Assembly: GCA_902489855.1 (NCBI GenBank)
Contig: CABUBS010000040.1
Span: forward strand, 1 to 13,346
Direction of reading: 5' to 3'
DNA: 13,346 nt
Source of the DNA: an uncultured Collinsella sp.
GTDB lineage: Bacteria > Actinomycetota > Coriobacteriia > Coriobacteriales > Coriobacteriaceae
The notes under the pieces are model-generated. The model saw nothing but the letters and a program-made list of their open reading frames with translations. It made no database searches and was not told where the DNA came from. Both the position numbers and the translations under genes were made by a program. This document shows, one piece after another, positions 13,332 to 13,346 of the stretch (position 1 is the first letter of the stretch; each line of letters begins with the position of its first letter).

Positions 13332-13346
13332 CTACAATCAGGCGGC

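Overview
The window is a GC-rich bacterial chromosome segment that reads like core genome of a Coriobacteriia member, most likely Collinsella or a close relative. This rests on recalled gene content and order (rimP-nusA-infB without ylxR, a Tritrichomonas-type IMP dehydrogenase, a CotH/VTC/DUF4956 cluster). No database search was possible, so the genus is an inference. No tRNA, rRNA, CRISPR array or transposase was seen.

Layout. (1) 1-2955, minus strand: the translation/transcription operon rimP-nusA-infB (infB runs off the left edge). A strong promoter is followed within about 20 nt by an intrinsic terminator in front of rimP, which suggests attenuation. NusA carries a Cys/His tail. (2) 3220-3792, plus strand: a small secreted lipoprotein, separated from leuS by a bidirectional terminator. 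(3) 3897-6641, minus: leuS, whose whole 5' leader is occupied by a 119-nt inverted repeat with 29-bp arms. (4) 6669-7903: an acyltransferase-3 gene broken at a C9/G9 tract and flanked by similar stop-codon/terminator sequences, looking like a phase-variable cassette placed between guaB and leuS. (5) 7901-9412, minus: guaB of the Tritrichomonas foetus type. It diverges from a small ModE-like winged-helix regulator (9606-9950, plus) through overlapping promoters. (6) 9940-10944, minus: a Cys/Met-metabolism PLP-fold protein that appears to have lost the PLP-binding lysine. (7) 11057 to the right edge, minus: DUF4956 membrane protein, VTC-type polyphosphate-polymerase domain protein and CotH-like protein, tightly packed and probably one membrane/surface system.

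How the genes work together. The left half supports translation (IF-2, NusA, RimP, LeuRS). guaB feeds guanine nucleotide synthesis. The right end is a compact candidate system joining polyphosphate synthesis to a CotH-fold protein kinase-like enzyme. The most notable points are the rimP leader attenuator, the Cys/His tail on NusA with ylxR missing, the leuS leader palindrome, the poly-G switch in the acyltransferase, the T. foetus-type IMPDH, and the lysine-less PLP-fold protein.
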